Of a DNA stretch of 5,372 bases, positions 5,268 to 5,372 are shown piece after piece; position 1 is the first letter of the stretch; each line of letters opens with the position of its first letter. Both the position numbers and the translations under genes were made by a program. The stretch is from Flavobacteriales bacterium. Its GTDB lineage: Bacteria > Bacteroidota > Bacteroidia > Flavobacteriales > Flavobacteriaceae. Where the stretch lies: NCBI GenBank assembly GCA_027003085.1, contig JALWYR010000143.1, positions 1 through 5,372 on the forward strand, written 5' to 3'. The notes beneath the pieces were generated by a model that made no database searches, was not told where the DNA came from, and worked only from the letters and a program-made list of their open reading frames with translations.

Positions 5268-5372
5268 GGGCGTGTCCCTCGCGCCCTTCGGGCGCTCGGG
5301 AAACCGGCCCTCCGCTCCAATGTGGCTCGGGCGCTCCGGTTTTTGTAAAGCCGGCACCGGAGTCTTCTTGTC
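5268..5372. repeat. GC-rich hairpin-rich intergenic element, REP-like, running off the right edge
   Basis: After an A/T-rich leader the sequence turns sharply GC-rich. It begins GGGCGTGTCCCTC, then has a perfect hairpin GCGCCC-TTC-GGGCGC (5281-5295) extended beyond a small internal loop by CCC (5276-5278) with GGG (5298-5300). Next come CCGCTCCAAT (5312-5321) and a second copy of CTCGGGCGCTC (5326-5336, related to GGGCGCTC at 5290-5297). The order GGGCGT-CCC, hairpin, TCGGG, CCGCTCCAAT resembles repeated intergenic elements that I recall from many Bacteroidota genomes. No family name can be given with confidence, and only one copy is visible here. The minus-strand reading frame across it has low-complexity, Pro/Lys-rich translation and is not credible as a gene. 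Confidence 0.45.

Noticed and set aside
5243..5268. T-rich run next to the GC-rich hairpin as a terminator, with GGAGG (5256-5261) as a ribosome binding site
   Set aside because: On the plus strand the T run comes before the hairpin, and on the minus strand it is read as A; no plus-strand gene follows the GGAGG.
5163..5357. Minus-strand open frame of 64 codons covering the right-edge GC-rich stretch and the kdsA start
   Set aside because: The translation is low-complexity (Pro, Lys and Arg rich), it overlaps kdsA and its promoter, and it runs through hairpin-forming repeats.

Overview
The window looks like a chromosomal piece of a member of the Bacteroidota. The signs are: start codons preceded by A/T-rich sequence with no Shine-Dalgarno; good matches to the Bacteroidota -7 promoter element (TAnnTTTG) just upstream of several genes; an outer-membrane barrel protein; and a Kdo-8-phosphate synthase that reads like Bacteroidota KdsA. 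No phage, plasmid, CRISPR, tRNA or rRNA signal is seen, and gene density is high. I cannot place the organism below phylum level.

Layout from left to right. Bases 1-862 (minus) hold the first 287 residues of a 1-pyrroline-5-carboxylate dehydrogenase; the rest runs off the left edge. A 154-base gap follows, holding that gene's promoter and a Rho-independent terminator for the next unit. Bases 1017-2882 (minus) form a two-gene unit: a threonine-synthase-like PLP enzyme with an N-terminal zinc ribbon, which I suspect is a cysteate synthase, followed 12 bases later by a small predicted eight-stranded outer-membrane barrel protein. A 146-base divergent gap carries a promoter on each side and a hairpin-forming inverted repeat. 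Bases 3029-3496 (plus) encode a NUDIX hydrolase, the only plus-strand gene. Its last 62 bases overlap, tail to tail, a membrane-anchored alpha/beta hydrolase (3435-4394, minus). That gene's start lies inside the end of kdsA (4369-5193, minus), so kdsA and the hydrolase form an overlapping pair. The right edge (about 5268-5372) is a GC-rich, hairpin-rich stretch with no convincing gene, which resembles repeated intergenic elements of Bacteroidota.

Functionally the window touches proline/glutamate metabolism (PruA), the envelope (KdsA for the Kdo of lipopolysaccharide, the outer-membrane barrel, possibly sulfonolipid synthesis if the PLP enzyme is a cysteate synthase) and nucleotide housekeeping (NUDIX). 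The most interesting leads are the possible cysteate synthase with its co-transcribed barrel protein, the structured repeat at the right edge, and a palindrome that exactly fills the space between the kdsA -7 element and its start codon.
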